DNA of 7,895 nt from an uncultured Oscillospiraceae bacterium (GTDB lineage: Bacteria > Bacillota > Clostridia > Oscillospirales > Oscillospiraceae). The stretch covers positions 1 through 7,895 of the forward strand of contig CAKUCT010000085.1 in assembly GCA_934643765.1 (NCBI GenBank). The letters are read 5' to 3'. Below are positions 1-5,617 of this stretch, in pieces; the first letter of the stretch is position 1; every line of letters starts with the position of its first letter. The position numbers and the translations under genes were made by a program. The notes under the pieces were generated by a model. It was not told the origin of the DNA, searched no databases, and saw only the letters and a program-made list of their open reading frames with translations.

Positions 1-146
1 CATCGCGCCACCCGGAGAGTTATAAAACTGACATGTGCGGCTTTGAGATTCCGGACGAGTTTGTCGTCGGCTACGGTCTGGACTATGCCAACTACTATCG
101 CAACCTTCCCTACATCGGAATTCTTCGTCCGGAGTGCTATAAGTGA
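1..146 (+). CDS. hpt: Hypoxanthine(-guanine) phosphoribosyltransferase, C-terminal end only
   Basis: This is the last 47 codons of a gene that begins upstream of the window; the frame starts at base 3 and stops with TGA at 144-146. The visible protein contains IPDEFVVGYGLDYANYYRNL followed by PYIGIL, which is the conserved C-terminal signature of bacterial hypoxanthine-guanine phosphoribosyltransferases. In that family the segment forms part of the purine-binding pocket, with the aspartate of the GLDY region close to the base. The enzyme condenses hypoxanthine or guanine with PRPP to give IMP or GMP in the cytoplasm. The PRPP loop and catalytic residues lie outside the window, so activity cannot be judged. 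A strong hairpin terminator follows within ten bases. The next gene, xpt, also works in purine salvage but has its own promoter, so the two are neighbours by function rather than one operon. Confidence 0.93.
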   Translation, partial: SRHPESYKTDMCGFEIPDEFVVGYGLDYANYYRNLPYIGILRPECYK

Positions 147-153
147 TTTGCAG

Positions 154-194
154 GAAATATGCGGCAAGTCATTTTGCCGCATATTTCTTTTGTT
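154..194 (+). terminator. Intrinsic terminator of hpt
   Basis: A perfect 14-bp stem (154-167 with 174-187), core TATGCGGCAA / TTGCCGCATA, encloses the 6-base loop GTCATT. It is followed by the T-rich tail CTTTTGTTTT. It lies 8 bases after the hpt stop codon, and should stop hpt transcripts before the xpt promoter. Confidence 0.9.
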
Positions 195-233
195 TTCGTT
201 GAATTTTTGTCTTCTTTTTTCCCGCCGCGCCCC

Positions 234-262
234 TTGACGAAACCTGACAGAAATGATACCAT
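234..262 (+). promoter_or_regulatory. Sigma-A type promoter of the riboswitch-xpt transcript
   Basis: A -35 hexamer TTGACG (234-239) is separated by exactly 17 bases from a -10 hexamer TACCAT (257-262). A TG dinucleotide one base upstream (254-255) makes it an extended -10. Transcription would begin near 269, about 60 bases before the aptamer and 230 bases before the xpt start codon. The call rests on motif and spacing only. Confidence 0.7.
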
Positions 263-331
263 CAAAGCACACAAACCGTGTCTTTGTCCGCCCTCTGCGG
301 CCAGCACGGAAAACTTCATATGGATGTGTTG

Positions 332-395
332 CCAATATAGGTCCGGATGTATGGCCCGGATGTTTCTACCGCGGCGCCAAAGCCGCGACTATTGG
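332..395 (+). ncRNA. Purine riboswitch aptamer, guanine class
   Basis: P1 is CCAATA (332-337) with TATTGG (390-395). P2 is built around TCCGG (342-346) and CCGGA (356-360). P3 is CGCGGC with GCCGCG (370-387). The junction J2/3 reads GTTTCTACC (362-370), identical to the purine-riboswitch core. J3/1 reads GACTAT; the C at 389 corresponds to C74 of the B. subtilis xpt aptamer, which pairs with guanine, while adenine riboswitches have U there. From P1 through J2/3 the sequence lines up with the canonical numbering without gaps. Loop L2 ends in ATGG and loop L3 contains GCC, so the two G-C pairs of the loop-loop kiss are preserved. L3 is one base shorter than usual. Position just upstream of xpt fits the known role of the class: guanine binding lowers expression. 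Confidence 0.93.
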
Positions 396-401
396 ACGAT
401 T

Positions 402-478
402 GCCGCGAAAGACACTCTGCGCTGTCCGCGGCTTTGTGAATTGGCAGCAGGAGCGTGGTCTCTTGCCGTCATTTTTTT
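402..478 (+). terminator. Expression platform of the guanine riboswitch, with likely intrinsic terminator
   Basis: Two structures fit here. GCCGCG (402-407) pairs with CGCGGC (427-432), with GAC/GTC extending the stem inward. Then GGC (443-445) and AGGAG (449-453) pair with CTCTTGCC (460-467) as an imperfect hairpin, followed by seven T residues at 472-478. A competing fold is available: TGCCAAT (330-336), which includes the 5' strand of P1, is the exact complement of ATTGGCA (440-446), the 5' side of the terminator. Ligand-stabilised P1 would hide that strand and let the terminator form. The terminator stem is bulged and sits four bases from the T-run, so the exact pairing is uncertain, though its position and the T-run support an OFF switch. 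Confidence 0.6.
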
Positions 479-498
479 AATTTTTCAGGAGGTTTTTT

Positions 499-1074
499 AT
501 GCAGGAGCTCAAGGAACGGATCTTAAAGGAGGGCAAGGTTCTGCCCGGCAATATTGTGAAGGTTGACGGGTTTCTAAACCACCGCGTCGACTGTAAGCTG
601 ATGGCGGACATTGCCGACGAGTTTGCAAAATACTTTGACATTTCCAAGGTCGACCTGATTCTCACCGCCGAGGCCAGCGGCATTGCCCTGGCTGCCGTCT
701 GCGCCTACCGCTACGGTCTGCCGATGGTCTTCGCCAAGAAGGCAAAGAGCGACAACATTGAAGGCGGCCTCTATCAGAGCGAAATTTACTCCTATACCTA
801 TAAAAAGAAGGTCACGCAGATTCTCTCCAAGGAATGGCTGACGAGTGAGAACCATGTGCTGATCATCGACGACTTCATGGCAAACGGCGAAGCGGTTCGC
901 GGTCTGTGCGGCATCGTTGAGCAGGCGGGCGCTGAGCTTGTCGGCGTCGGCATCGCGATTGAAAAGGGCTTCCAGGGCGGCGGCGACCGGCTGCGCAACA
1001 TGGGCGTCAACTACCACGCGCTGGCTGTGATTGAAAAGGCCGACGAAAACGGCATTATTTTCCGCGAGAACTGA
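499..1074 (+). CDS. xpt: Xanthine phosphoribosyltransferase
   Basis: This 191-residue cytoplasmic enzyme transfers the phosphoribosyl group of PRPP to xanthine (and usually guanine), giving XMP in purine salvage. The N-terminus carries KVDGFLNHRVD (residues 21-31), typical of Xpt/PyrE-like xanthine enzymes. The segment LTAEASGIALA (55-65) matches the conserved region that reads IESSGIAPA in B. subtilis Xpt. The PRPP-binding motif VLIIDDFMANGEA (120-132) has the paired acidic residues and following small residues expected for type I phosphoribosyltransferases. Length agrees with the family (about 190 residues). The ATG is chosen because an ideal AGGAGG (487-492) lies six bases upstream. The gene has its own promoter and guanine riboswitch and is closed by a strong terminator, so it is a single-gene unit next to hpt. 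It is usually paired with a xanthine/uracil permease (pbuX), which is not present here. Confidence 0.96.
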   Translation: MQELKERILKEGKVLPGNIVKVDGFLNHRVDCKLMADIADEFAKYFDISKVDLILTAEASGIALAAVCAYRYGLPMVFAKKAKSDNIEGGLYQSEIYSYTYKKKVTQILSKEWLTSENHVLIIDDFMANGEAVRGLCGIVEQAGAELVGVGIAIEKGFQGGGDRLRNMGVNYHALAVIEKADENGIIFREN

Positions 1075-1092
1075 TTTTTCTGCAAAAACTCC

Positions 1093-1127
1093 ATCCGCTG
1101 CGCCAAATCCGGCGCGGCGGATTTTTT
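1093..1127 (+). terminator. Intrinsic terminator of xpt
   Basis: A 12-bp stem (1093-1104 with 1111-1122, one G-T wobble) formed by ATCCGCTGCGCC and GGCGCGGCGGAT encloses the loop AAATCC. It runs straight into a six-T tail at 1122-1127, about 19 bases after the xpt stop. Confidence 0.95.
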
Positions 1128-1148
1128 GCTGCATTTTTCGTGCTGTTT

Positions 1149-1190
1149 GTTGGAACTCCAACGGACTTGCCCGCGCGTATCTGCTATACT
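1149..1190 (+). promoter_or_regulatory. Promoter of the ferredoxin-like gene with an upstream dyad
   Basis: A -10 hexamer TATACT (1185-1190) is preceded by TGC (1182-1184), making an extended -10. The region 17 bases upstream (CGGACT) is a poor -35 match. Just upstream of that is a perfect 6+6 dyad, GTTGGA-AC-TCCAAC (1149-1162), centred about 41 bases before the predicted start at 1197. That position is typical for an activator overlapping a weak -35. The -10 is well supported; the dyad as a binding site is inferred. Confidence 0.6.
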
Positions 1191-1222
1191 GACGCCAGAA
1201 CGAAAGAAACGGAGTGATTTCC

Positions 1223-1921
1223 ATGAAACGAAGAATCATTCACATTGACGAGAGCCGCTGCAACGGCTGCGGCGCGTGCGCAAGCGCCTGCCATGAAGGC
1301 GCCATCGCCATCATCGGCGGCAAAGCGAAGCTGATGCGCGACGATTACTGCGACGGTCTGGGTGACTGCCTGCCGTCATGCCCCATGAACGCCATTTCCT
1401 TTGTGGAGCGCGAAGCCGCAGCCTACAACGAAGCTGCCGTCCAGGCGCACAAGCAGCATAAGGCCGCGCACGCCGGCTGTCCCGGCATGCAGATGCACCG
1501 CATGCAAAGCCCGGCGCCCGCCAGCTCCGGCGCGCAGGATCTCCGGCCCTCGCAGCTTGGCCAGTGGCCGTGCCAGATCAAGCTCGTGCCGGAAAACGCG
1601 CCGTATTTTGACGGCTGCGACTTGCTCATCGCCGCCGACTGCACCGCCTACGCCTACGCCGGGCTGCACGAGGATTTCATGCGCGGCAAAATCACGCTCA
1701 TCGGCTGTCCGAAGCTCGACAGCGTGGATTACAGCCAGAAGCTAACGCGCATTTTAAGCCATAACAGCATCCGTTCCGTGACGCTTCTGCGCATGGAGGT
1801 TCCCTGCTGCGGCGGGCTGGAGTTTGCGGCAAAGACGGCTCTGGAAGAAAGCGGCAAGCAGCTTCCGCTGCGCGTGGTTACGATCTCGATCGAAGGCCGG
1901 ATTCTTTCTGACGAGCACTGA
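1223..1921 (+). CDS. Ferredoxin-like 4Fe-4S protein with cysteine-rich C-terminal domain
   Basis: This 232-residue cytoplasmic protein is probably an electron carrier or redox adaptor whose partner is unknown. Residues 13-23 form a complete C-x2-C-x2-C-x3-C cluster motif (CNGCGACASAC). The second motif, CDGLGDCLPSCP (43-54), has Leu46 where the second cysteine would be, so it supplies only three of the usual four cysteines. A linker of about residues 75-105 is rich in His and Met and contains GCPG (85-88). The C-terminal domain (about 115-232) has cysteines at 117, 132, 140, 162 (GCPKLD) and a PCCGG pair at 195-196, which look like further metal or disulfide sites. A GTG at 1214 is in frame but sits inside the GGAG at 1211-1214, so the ATG at 1223 is the likely start. 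The gene has its own promoter. No hydrogenase, hcp or other known partner is adjacent, so a specific role is not assigned. Confidence 0.88.
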   Translation: MKRRIIHIDESRCNGCGACASACHEGAIAIIGGKAKLMRDDYCDGLGDCLPSCPMNAISFVEREAAAYNEAAVQAHKQHKAAHAGCPGMQMHRMQSPAPASSGAQDLRPSQLGQWPCQIKLVPENAPYFDGCDLLIAADCTAYAYAGLHEDFMRGKITLIGCPKLDSVDYSQKLTRILSHNSIRSVTLLRMEVPCCGGLEFAAKTALEESGKQLPLRVVTISIEGRILSDEH

Positions 1922-1936
1922 CGGCGCACAAGGCGC

Positions 1937-1964
1937 TTGATTTTGCGCCCGTATATGATAGAAT
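1937..1964 (+). promoter_or_regulatory. Promoter of the thiN leader transcript
   Basis: TTGATT (1937-1942) lies 16 bases before TAGAAT (1959-1964), which is preceded by TG one base upstream (1956-1957). Start would be near 1971, directly in front of the hairpin array, giving a leader of about 120 bases. Confidence 0.65.
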
Positions 1965-1973
1965 AATCGCACC

Positions 1974-2077
1974 CAGGGACTGCCCCGGCAGTCCCTGCGT
2001 TTGTCAAAAGATATTCTGACAAACGCGCGGGCGGAAAACACTTCGCTGGTTTTTCGCCGACCTATGAGGTTTTGACA
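1974..2077 (+). other. Three-hairpin structured leader upstream of thiN
   Basis: Three hairpins follow one another. Hairpin 1 pairs 1974-1983 with 1988-1997 (core GGGACTGC / GCAGTCCC). Hairpin 2 pairs GCGTTTGTCA (1997-2006) with TGACAAACGC (2017-2026) around a 10-base A/T-rich loop. Hairpin 3 pairs 2030-2039 with 2049-2058 (one wobble). In addition TGTCAAAA (2002-2009), part of hairpin 2, is the exact complement of TTTTGACA (2070-2077), which lies just before the ribosome binding site, so two exclusive folds exist. I find no TPP-riboswitch signature (no CTGAGA segment). Alternatives are a dispersed intergenic repeat, or hairpin 1 serving as terminator for the upstream ferredoxin gene, although its T-tail (CGTTTGTC) is poor. 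Confidence 0.55.
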
Positions 2078-2093
2078 GTCTGATGGAGGCAAT

Positions 2094-2708
2094 ATGAAAA
2101 AGCTGTGCGCCATTTTGTCCGGCGGCGCGGACGACACGCTGCAAGGCATCGAACAGGCCGATTTTATCATCGCCTGTGACAAAGGCTATGCCTATGCCAA
2201 GGCCGCCGGTATCCGGCCCGATCTTCTGGTCGGCGATTTTGATTCCTACGACGGCCCCATTCCAACCGATGTTCCGCGGCTTGATTTGCCCGTGGAAAAG
2301 GACGACACCGACACCATGGCCGCCGTCCGCTGGGCCGTGAACGAGGGCTTTTCCGCGCTGCGGCTGTACTGCGCGCTGGGCGGGCGGCTGGATCATCTGA
2401 TGGGTAATATGCAGGCGGCCTCCTTTGCCGTCAGCCACGGTCTGCGGGCGGAAATTCTGGGTGAAAACACAAAAATGTATCTGTTTTCCGGCGGCAGCAT
2501 TACCCTTCCGCCGCATCCCGGCTTCTCCATCTCTGTGCTCTCCCTTTCAGACCGCTGCGAGGGCGTCAGCATTACGGGCGCAAAGTACCCGCTTCAGAAT
2601 GTCACCGTTACCAATACCTTCCCCGTCGGCATCAGCAACGAGTGGGAAGGCGATATCACCATCTCGGCGGCCCGGGGCATTCTGCTCGTGATCTCCGCAA
2701 AAAAATAG
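2094..2708 (+). CDS. thiN: Thiamin pyrophosphokinase
   Basis: This 204-residue cytoplasmic enzyme transfers pyrophosphate from ATP to thiamin, making the cofactor thiamin pyrophosphate. The N-terminal catalytic domain (about 1-125) shows the family motifs: SGGADD (9-14), CDKGYAYAKAAGIRPDLLVG (28-47) followed by DFDS (48-51), the acidic KDDTD (69-73), and ALGGRLDH (94-101), which together bind magnesium, ATP and thiamin. The C-terminal part (about 130-204) fits the thiamin-binding beta domain, including YPL and the NTFPVGISNE region. Length is typical. GGAGG (2085-2089) lies four bases before the ATG, slightly short but the only good start. In many Firmicutes thiN ends the rsgA-rpe-thiN cluster; here it stands alone behind its own promoter and a structured leader. 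A strong terminator follows. Confidence 0.95.
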   Translation: MKKLCAILSGGADDTLQGIEQADFIIACDKGYAYAKAAGIRPDLLVGDFDSYDGPIPTDVPRLDLPVEKDDTDTMAAVRWAVNEGFSALRLYCALGGRLDHLMGNMQAASFAVSHGLRAEILGENTKMYLFSGGSITLPPHPGFSISVLSLSDRCEGVSITGAKYPLQNVTVTNTFPVGISNEWEGDITISAARGILLVISAKK

Positions 2709-2737
2709 CTTGCCCTGCAAAATTCCCGTTCCGTATG

Positions 2738-2769
2738 AAAATCCCCGTCCGATCGGACGGGGATTTTTT
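2738..2769 (+). terminator. Intrinsic terminator of thiN
   Basis: A perfect 13-bp stem (2738-2750 with 2755-2767, core ATCCCCGTCC / GGACGGGGAT) closes on GATC and ends in a six-T tail (2764-2769). The A-run on its 5' side means it could also work on the other strand. The next promoter's -35 begins three bases later. Confidence 0.95.
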
Positions 2770-2771
2770 GC

Positions 2772-2799
2772 TTGACAAACAAGCACATCTCGCTATAAT
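2772..2799 (+). promoter_or_regulatory. Near-consensus promoter of the MarR-MATE operon
   Basis: A perfect TTGACA (2772-2777) and a perfect TATAAT (2794-2799) are 16 bases apart. This is the strongest promoter in the window, and such strength is typical of a promoter held down by a repressor. The start would fall near 2806, inside the dyads described separately. Confidence 0.93.
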
Positions 2800-2826
2800 T
2801 GAACTGTTCAAAATTGAACAGTTCGA
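2799..2826 (+). promoter_or_regulatory. Twin operator, probably for the MarR regulator
   Basis: Two tandem dyads, TTGAACTGTTCAA (2799-2811, perfect around a central T) and TTGAACAGTTCGA (2814-2826, one mismatch), are separated by AA. Together they also form one perfect 11+11 inverted repeat (2801-2811 with 2814-2824). They overlap the end of the -10 and the transcription start, where a bound MarR dimer would block RNA polymerase. TTGAAC-type half sites are common MarR-family operators. Binding by the adjacent regulator is inferred from position. Confidence 0.8.
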
Positions 2827-2842
2827 TTTTGGAGGATTTTGC

Positions 2843-3340
2843 ATGGAGCCTATTCTCACCGCAGCCGGTCTGCATGCCTACGCCAAAAATTTCACAGAAG
2901 CCTACGACGCCGCCATCCGGCCCCTGAGCGCCGCGCTCGGTCTGCCGCAGACGGCGGTGGATATTCTGCTGTTTCTGGCAAATAACCCGGACCACGCCAC
3001 CGCAAAGGACATCTGCGCCATGCGCCATCTCAAGCCCGGGATGGTCTCGCTGCATGTCGACGCCCTGTGCCGTCAGGGCTATCTGGAGCGCCAGAGCGTC
3101 CCCGGCGACCGGCGCAAGCTCCGTCTGGTGCCGACCGCGCAGGCGGCCGGCGTCATTGCGCAGGGCCGGTCGGTGCAGGCGCAGTTTGCCGCCAGCCTCT
3201 CGCAGGGCCTGAGCGCGGAAGATTTGGAGCGCCTGACAGGCTATCTTGAAACCATCGCAGACAATATGAACCGCCTCCGGCAGTCGCCGCCCACCGGGCA
3301 CGATGCGCCAAAACCACAGAAAGAAGGATCTTCGCTATGA
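2843..3340 (+). CDS. MarR-family transcriptional regulator
   Basis: This 165-residue DNA-binding protein probably represses its own operon. The winged-helix core spans about residues 35-100: helices around ALGLPQTAVDILLFLANNPD and TAKDICAMRHL, a recognition helix at about 63-78 (LKPGMVSLHVDALCRQ), then GYLERQ and a wing with DRRKLRLVPT (89-98), the near-invariant MarR signature. Flanking helices at both ends would form the dimer interface. GGAGG (2831-2835) seven bases before the ATG fixes the start; the longer open frame running back to 2642 inside thiN is not used. The stop overlaps the start of the MATE gene (ATGA), so the two are translated together. Twin dyads cover its promoter. The inducing ligand is unknown but is probably a substrate of the pump. 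Confidence 0.93.
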   Translation: MEPILTAAGLHAYAKNFTEAYDAAIRPLSAALGLPQTAVDILLFLANNPDHATAKDICAMRHLKPGMVSLHVDALCRQGYLERQSVPGDRRKLRLVPTAQAAGVIAQGRSVQAQFAASLSQGLSAEDLERLTGYLETIADNMNRLRQSPPTGHDAPKPQKEGSSL

Positions 3341-4704
3341 ATCAGGACAAAACATTTCTTGGAACGGAGCCCGTCGGAAAGCTCCTTCTGAAGCTCTCCG
3401 TGCCGACGGTCATCGCCCAGCTGGTCAACATGCTCTATAACATCGTCGACCGCATCTACATCGGCCATATGCCGGGGGACGGTTCTCTTGCGCTCACGGG
3501 CGTCGGCGTGTGCCTGCCGATCATCATGATCGTCTCGGCCTTCGCCGCTCTGGTCAGCACCGGCGGCGCGCCGCGCGCGTCGATCTTCATGGGCAAAGAT
3601 GACCACGACTCAGCCGAAAAAACGCTCGGCAGCTGCTTTACGCTGCAGGTTCTTGTCTCTCTTATTCTGACAGCCGTGCTGCTGGCCTTCAACCGGCCGC
3701 TGCTGCTGGCCTTCGGCGCGAGCGAAAACACGATCGAATACGCCGTCAACTATATGAACATCTACGCCATCGGCACGCTCTTTGTGCAGCTGACGCTCGG
3801 CATGAACGCCTTCATCACCGCCCAGGGCTTCGCCAAAACCGGCATGCTGACGGTTCTCATCGGCGCGGTGTGCAACATCGTGCTCGATCCCCTGTTCATC
3901 TTCGTCTTCCACATGGGCGTCCGCGGCGCGGCTCTGGCTACGATTCTCTCCCAGGGCATCTCGTGCGTGTGGGTGGTCTCATTCCTGCGCGGCAAAAAGA
4001 CGCTGCTGCAGCTCAAAAATGAGAACATCCGCCTGCGGCCGAAGTTTTTCCTTCCGTGCGTGGCGCTGGGCGCGGCGTCTTTTATCATGCAGGCCAGCGA
4101 GAGCGTCATTTCCGTCTGCTTCAACACCTCGCTTTTAAAATACGGCGGCGATATTGCCGTCGGCGCAATGACCATTCTGACCAGCGTCATGCAGTTTGCG
4201 ATGCTGCCGCTGCAGGGTCTGGCGCAGGGCGCGCAGCCGGTTTTGAGCTATAACTACGGGGCCAAGAATGCTGAGCGCGTGCGGCAGGCGTTCTGGCTGC
4301 TGCTGAAATCCTCGCTCGTCTACTCCACGCTTCTGTGGGCCTTCATCCAGCTGTTCCCGCAGATCTTCGCCTCGATCTTTACCCCGAATGAAGAGCTCAT
4401 CGCCTTTGCGGCCAAGGCCCTTCGCATTTACTGCGGCGTAATGCTGCTGTTCGGCATCCAGATTGCCTGCCAGATGACGTTTGTCTCGCTCGGCAACGCG
4501 CCGTGCTCGATCATTGTCGCGGTGGTGCGGAAATTCGTGCTGCTGATTCCGCTGATCTACCTCATGCCGCATCTGGTTTCCAACCAGGTCATGGGCGTGT
4601 ATCTGGCCGAGCCGGTGGCAGACACGCTTGCCGTCACGTTTACAATTCTCCTGTTCTCGCGGCAGTTTAAAAAGTCACTTGCCGCGCTGCGGCAGGATGC
4701 GTAA
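3337..4704 (+). CDS. MATE-family multidrug efflux transporter (MepA-like)
   Basis: This 455-residue inner-membrane protein should exchange sodium ions or protons for cationic drugs or metabolites. It has about twelve hydrophobic segments in two halves, the usual MATE layout. Family features include SVPTVIAQLVNMLYNIVDRI (21-40) in the first helix, NAFITAQGFAKTGM (157-170), and DPLFIFVFHMGVRGAAL (184-200). The second half contains LPLQGLAQGAQPVLSYNYGA, the equivalent of the conserved MepA-type repeat. This pattern matches the MepA/Clostridium MATE subgroup rather than NorM or DinF. The start ATG overlaps the MarR stop by four bases and is preceded by AAGGA. Regulation by the upstream MarR protein is strongly suggested by the overlap and shared promoter, as in mepRA. 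The substrate cannot be told from sequence. No convincing terminator follows. Confidence 0.94.
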   Translation: MNQDKTFLGTEPVGKLLLKLSVPTVIAQLVNMLYNIVDRIYIGHMPGDGSLALTGVGVCLPIIMIVSAFAALVSTGGAPRASIFMGKDDHDSAEKTLGSCFTLQVLVSLILTAVLLAFNRPLLLAFGASENTIEYAVNYMNIYAIGTLFVQLTLGMNAFITAQGFAKTGMLTVLIGAVCNIVLDPLFIFVFHMGVRGAALATILSQGISCVWVVSFLRGKKTLLQLKNENIRLRPKFFLPCVALGAASFIMQASESVISVCFNTSLLKYGGDIAVGAMTILTSVMQFAMLPLQGLAQGAQPVLSYNYGAKNAERVRQAFWLLLKSSLVYSTLLWAFIQLFPQIFASIFTPNEELIAFAAKALRIYCGVMLLFGIQIACQMTFVSLGNAPCSIIVAVVRKFVLLIPLIYLMPHLVSNQVMGVYLAEPVADTLAVTFTILLFSRQFKKSLAALRQDA

Positions 4705-4725
4705 CTCTGGCGCGTAGCTGAACGC

Positions 4726-4764
4726 TTGCTTTTGCCGGGCGTGCCTGCTATCATAAGTATGATA
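4726..4764 (+). promoter_or_regulatory. Promoter of the RNA methyltransferase gene, with a palindrome over the -10
   Basis: TTGCTT (4726-4731) is followed after 17 bases by TATCAT (4749-4754), with TGC just before it as an extended -10. The -10 begins a perfect palindrome, TATCATA-AG-TATGATA (4749-4764), that covers the predicted start. The palindrome may be an operator or a chance result of two -10-like sequences facing each other. Confidence 0.6.
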
Positions 4765-4795
4765 CGGCCGTTTGCCGCCCAGAAAGGAACACGCC

Positions 4796-5617
4796 ATGGC
4801 AAATATCATGGAAATCACAAGCTTCGACGCCCCGGAGCTTGACGCATACGCAAGACTCACGCAGGCCCAGCTCAGAAACCGCCTGGAACCGGAAAAGGGC
4901 CTTTTTATCGCCGAAAGTCCCAAGGTCATCGGCACGGCTCTGGAGGCAGGGCTTGCGCCCGTCTCCTTTCTGATGGAGCGAAAGCACATCACGGGCGACG
5001 CCGCGGCCATCCTCGCCCGCTTTCCGTCCGTCCCCGTCTATACGGCCGAGCGTGATATTTTAGAGCAGCTCACGGGCTACACGCTCACGCGCGGCGTTCT
5101 TTGCGCGATGCGCCGCCCCGCGCCAAAACGGCCGGAGGACATTCTTCCCGGCGCGCGGCGCGTGGCCGTGCTGGAAGGCGTGGTGGATGCGACGAACATC
5201 GGTGCGATCTTCCGCTCGGCGGCAGCGCTCGGCATGGACGCAGTGCTGCTCAGTCCCACCTGCTGCGACCCGCTCAGCCGCCGGGCCGTGCGCGTGAGCA
5301 TGGGCACTGTGTTCCAGATTCCGTGGGCCACGTTCGATTCCTGGCCGCGGAGCGGGATGCAGATGCTCAAAAGCGCAGGCTTTCAAACCTGCGCGATGGC
5401 CTTGCGTGACGATTCCGTTTGTCTCGGAGACGAGCGGCTGAACCAGATAGAAAAGCTCGCCATCGTCTTAGGGGCCGAAGGAGACGGCCTCGCCGGTTCG
5501 ACCATCGCCGCGTGCGATTACACCGTGCGCATTCCGATGGGGCATGGTGTGGATTCTTTAAACGTTGCGGCTGCCAGCGCGGTCGCCTTCTGGGAGCTTC
5601 GTTTTCGAAAGGCTTGA
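4796..5617 (+). CDS. SpoU/TrmH-family RNA 2'-O-methyltransferase
   Basis: This 273-residue cytoplasmic enzyme is expected to move a methyl group from S-adenosylmethionine to a ribose 2'-OH in rRNA or tRNA. The N-terminal part (about 15-105) is an RNA-binding substrate domain with LFIAESPKVI (36-45). The C-terminal SPOUT knot domain (about 120-273) has all three motifs: EGVVDATNIGAIFRSAAALG (127-146) with the key Asn134 and Arg140, LGAEGDGL (225-232), and IPMGHGVDSLNVAAASA (246-262). It resembles RlmB- and TsnR-like members, but the target base cannot be assigned. AAAGGA (4783-4788), seven bases before the ATG at 4796, decides the start; an in-frame TTG at 4772 lies upstream of that site and is unlikely. 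It is a single-gene unit. The last five codons and the stop are inside a 33-base palindrome. Confidence 0.92.
   Translation: MANIMEITSFDAPELDAYARLTQAQLRNRLEPEKGLFIAESPKVIGTALEAGLAPVSFLMERKHITGDAAAILARFPSVPVYTAERDILEQLTGYTLTRGVLCAMRRPAPKRPEDILPGARRVAVLEGVVDATNIGAIFRSAAALGMDAVLLSPTCCDPLSRRAVRVSMGTVFQIPWATFDSWPRSGMQMLKSAGFQTCAMALRDDSVCLGDERLNQIEKLAIVLGAEGDGLAGSTIAACDYTVRIPMGHGVDSLNVAAASAVAFWELRFRKA

Noticed and set aside
159..566. Open reading frames in the hpt-xpt intergenic region
   Set aside because: They run through the hpt terminator, the promoter and the riboswitch, lack ribosome binding sites and show no protein-like sequence.
1214..1222. GTG start three codons earlier for the ferredoxin-like gene
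   Set aside because: The GTG shares its first base with the GGAG ribosome binding site, so initiation at the ATG at 1223 is far more likely.
574..1239. Long minus-strand open frame opposite xpt
   Set aside because: It is an antisense shadow of a clear xpt gene in GC-rich DNA, with no recognisable domain.
1965..2093. TPP riboswitch before thiN
   Set aside because: No CTGAGA core or matching second arm is present; the hairpins found do not form the TPP aptamer.
2642..2842. Upstream extension of the MarR reading frame back into thiN
   Set aside because: The extension overlaps thiN in another frame, crosses a strong terminator and the operon promoter, and the ATG at 2843 has an ideal GGAGG.
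2004..3301. Long minus-strand open frames opposite thiN and the MarR gene
   Set aside because: They overlap well-identified genes and their control regions, and their translations look like low-complexity antisense sequence.
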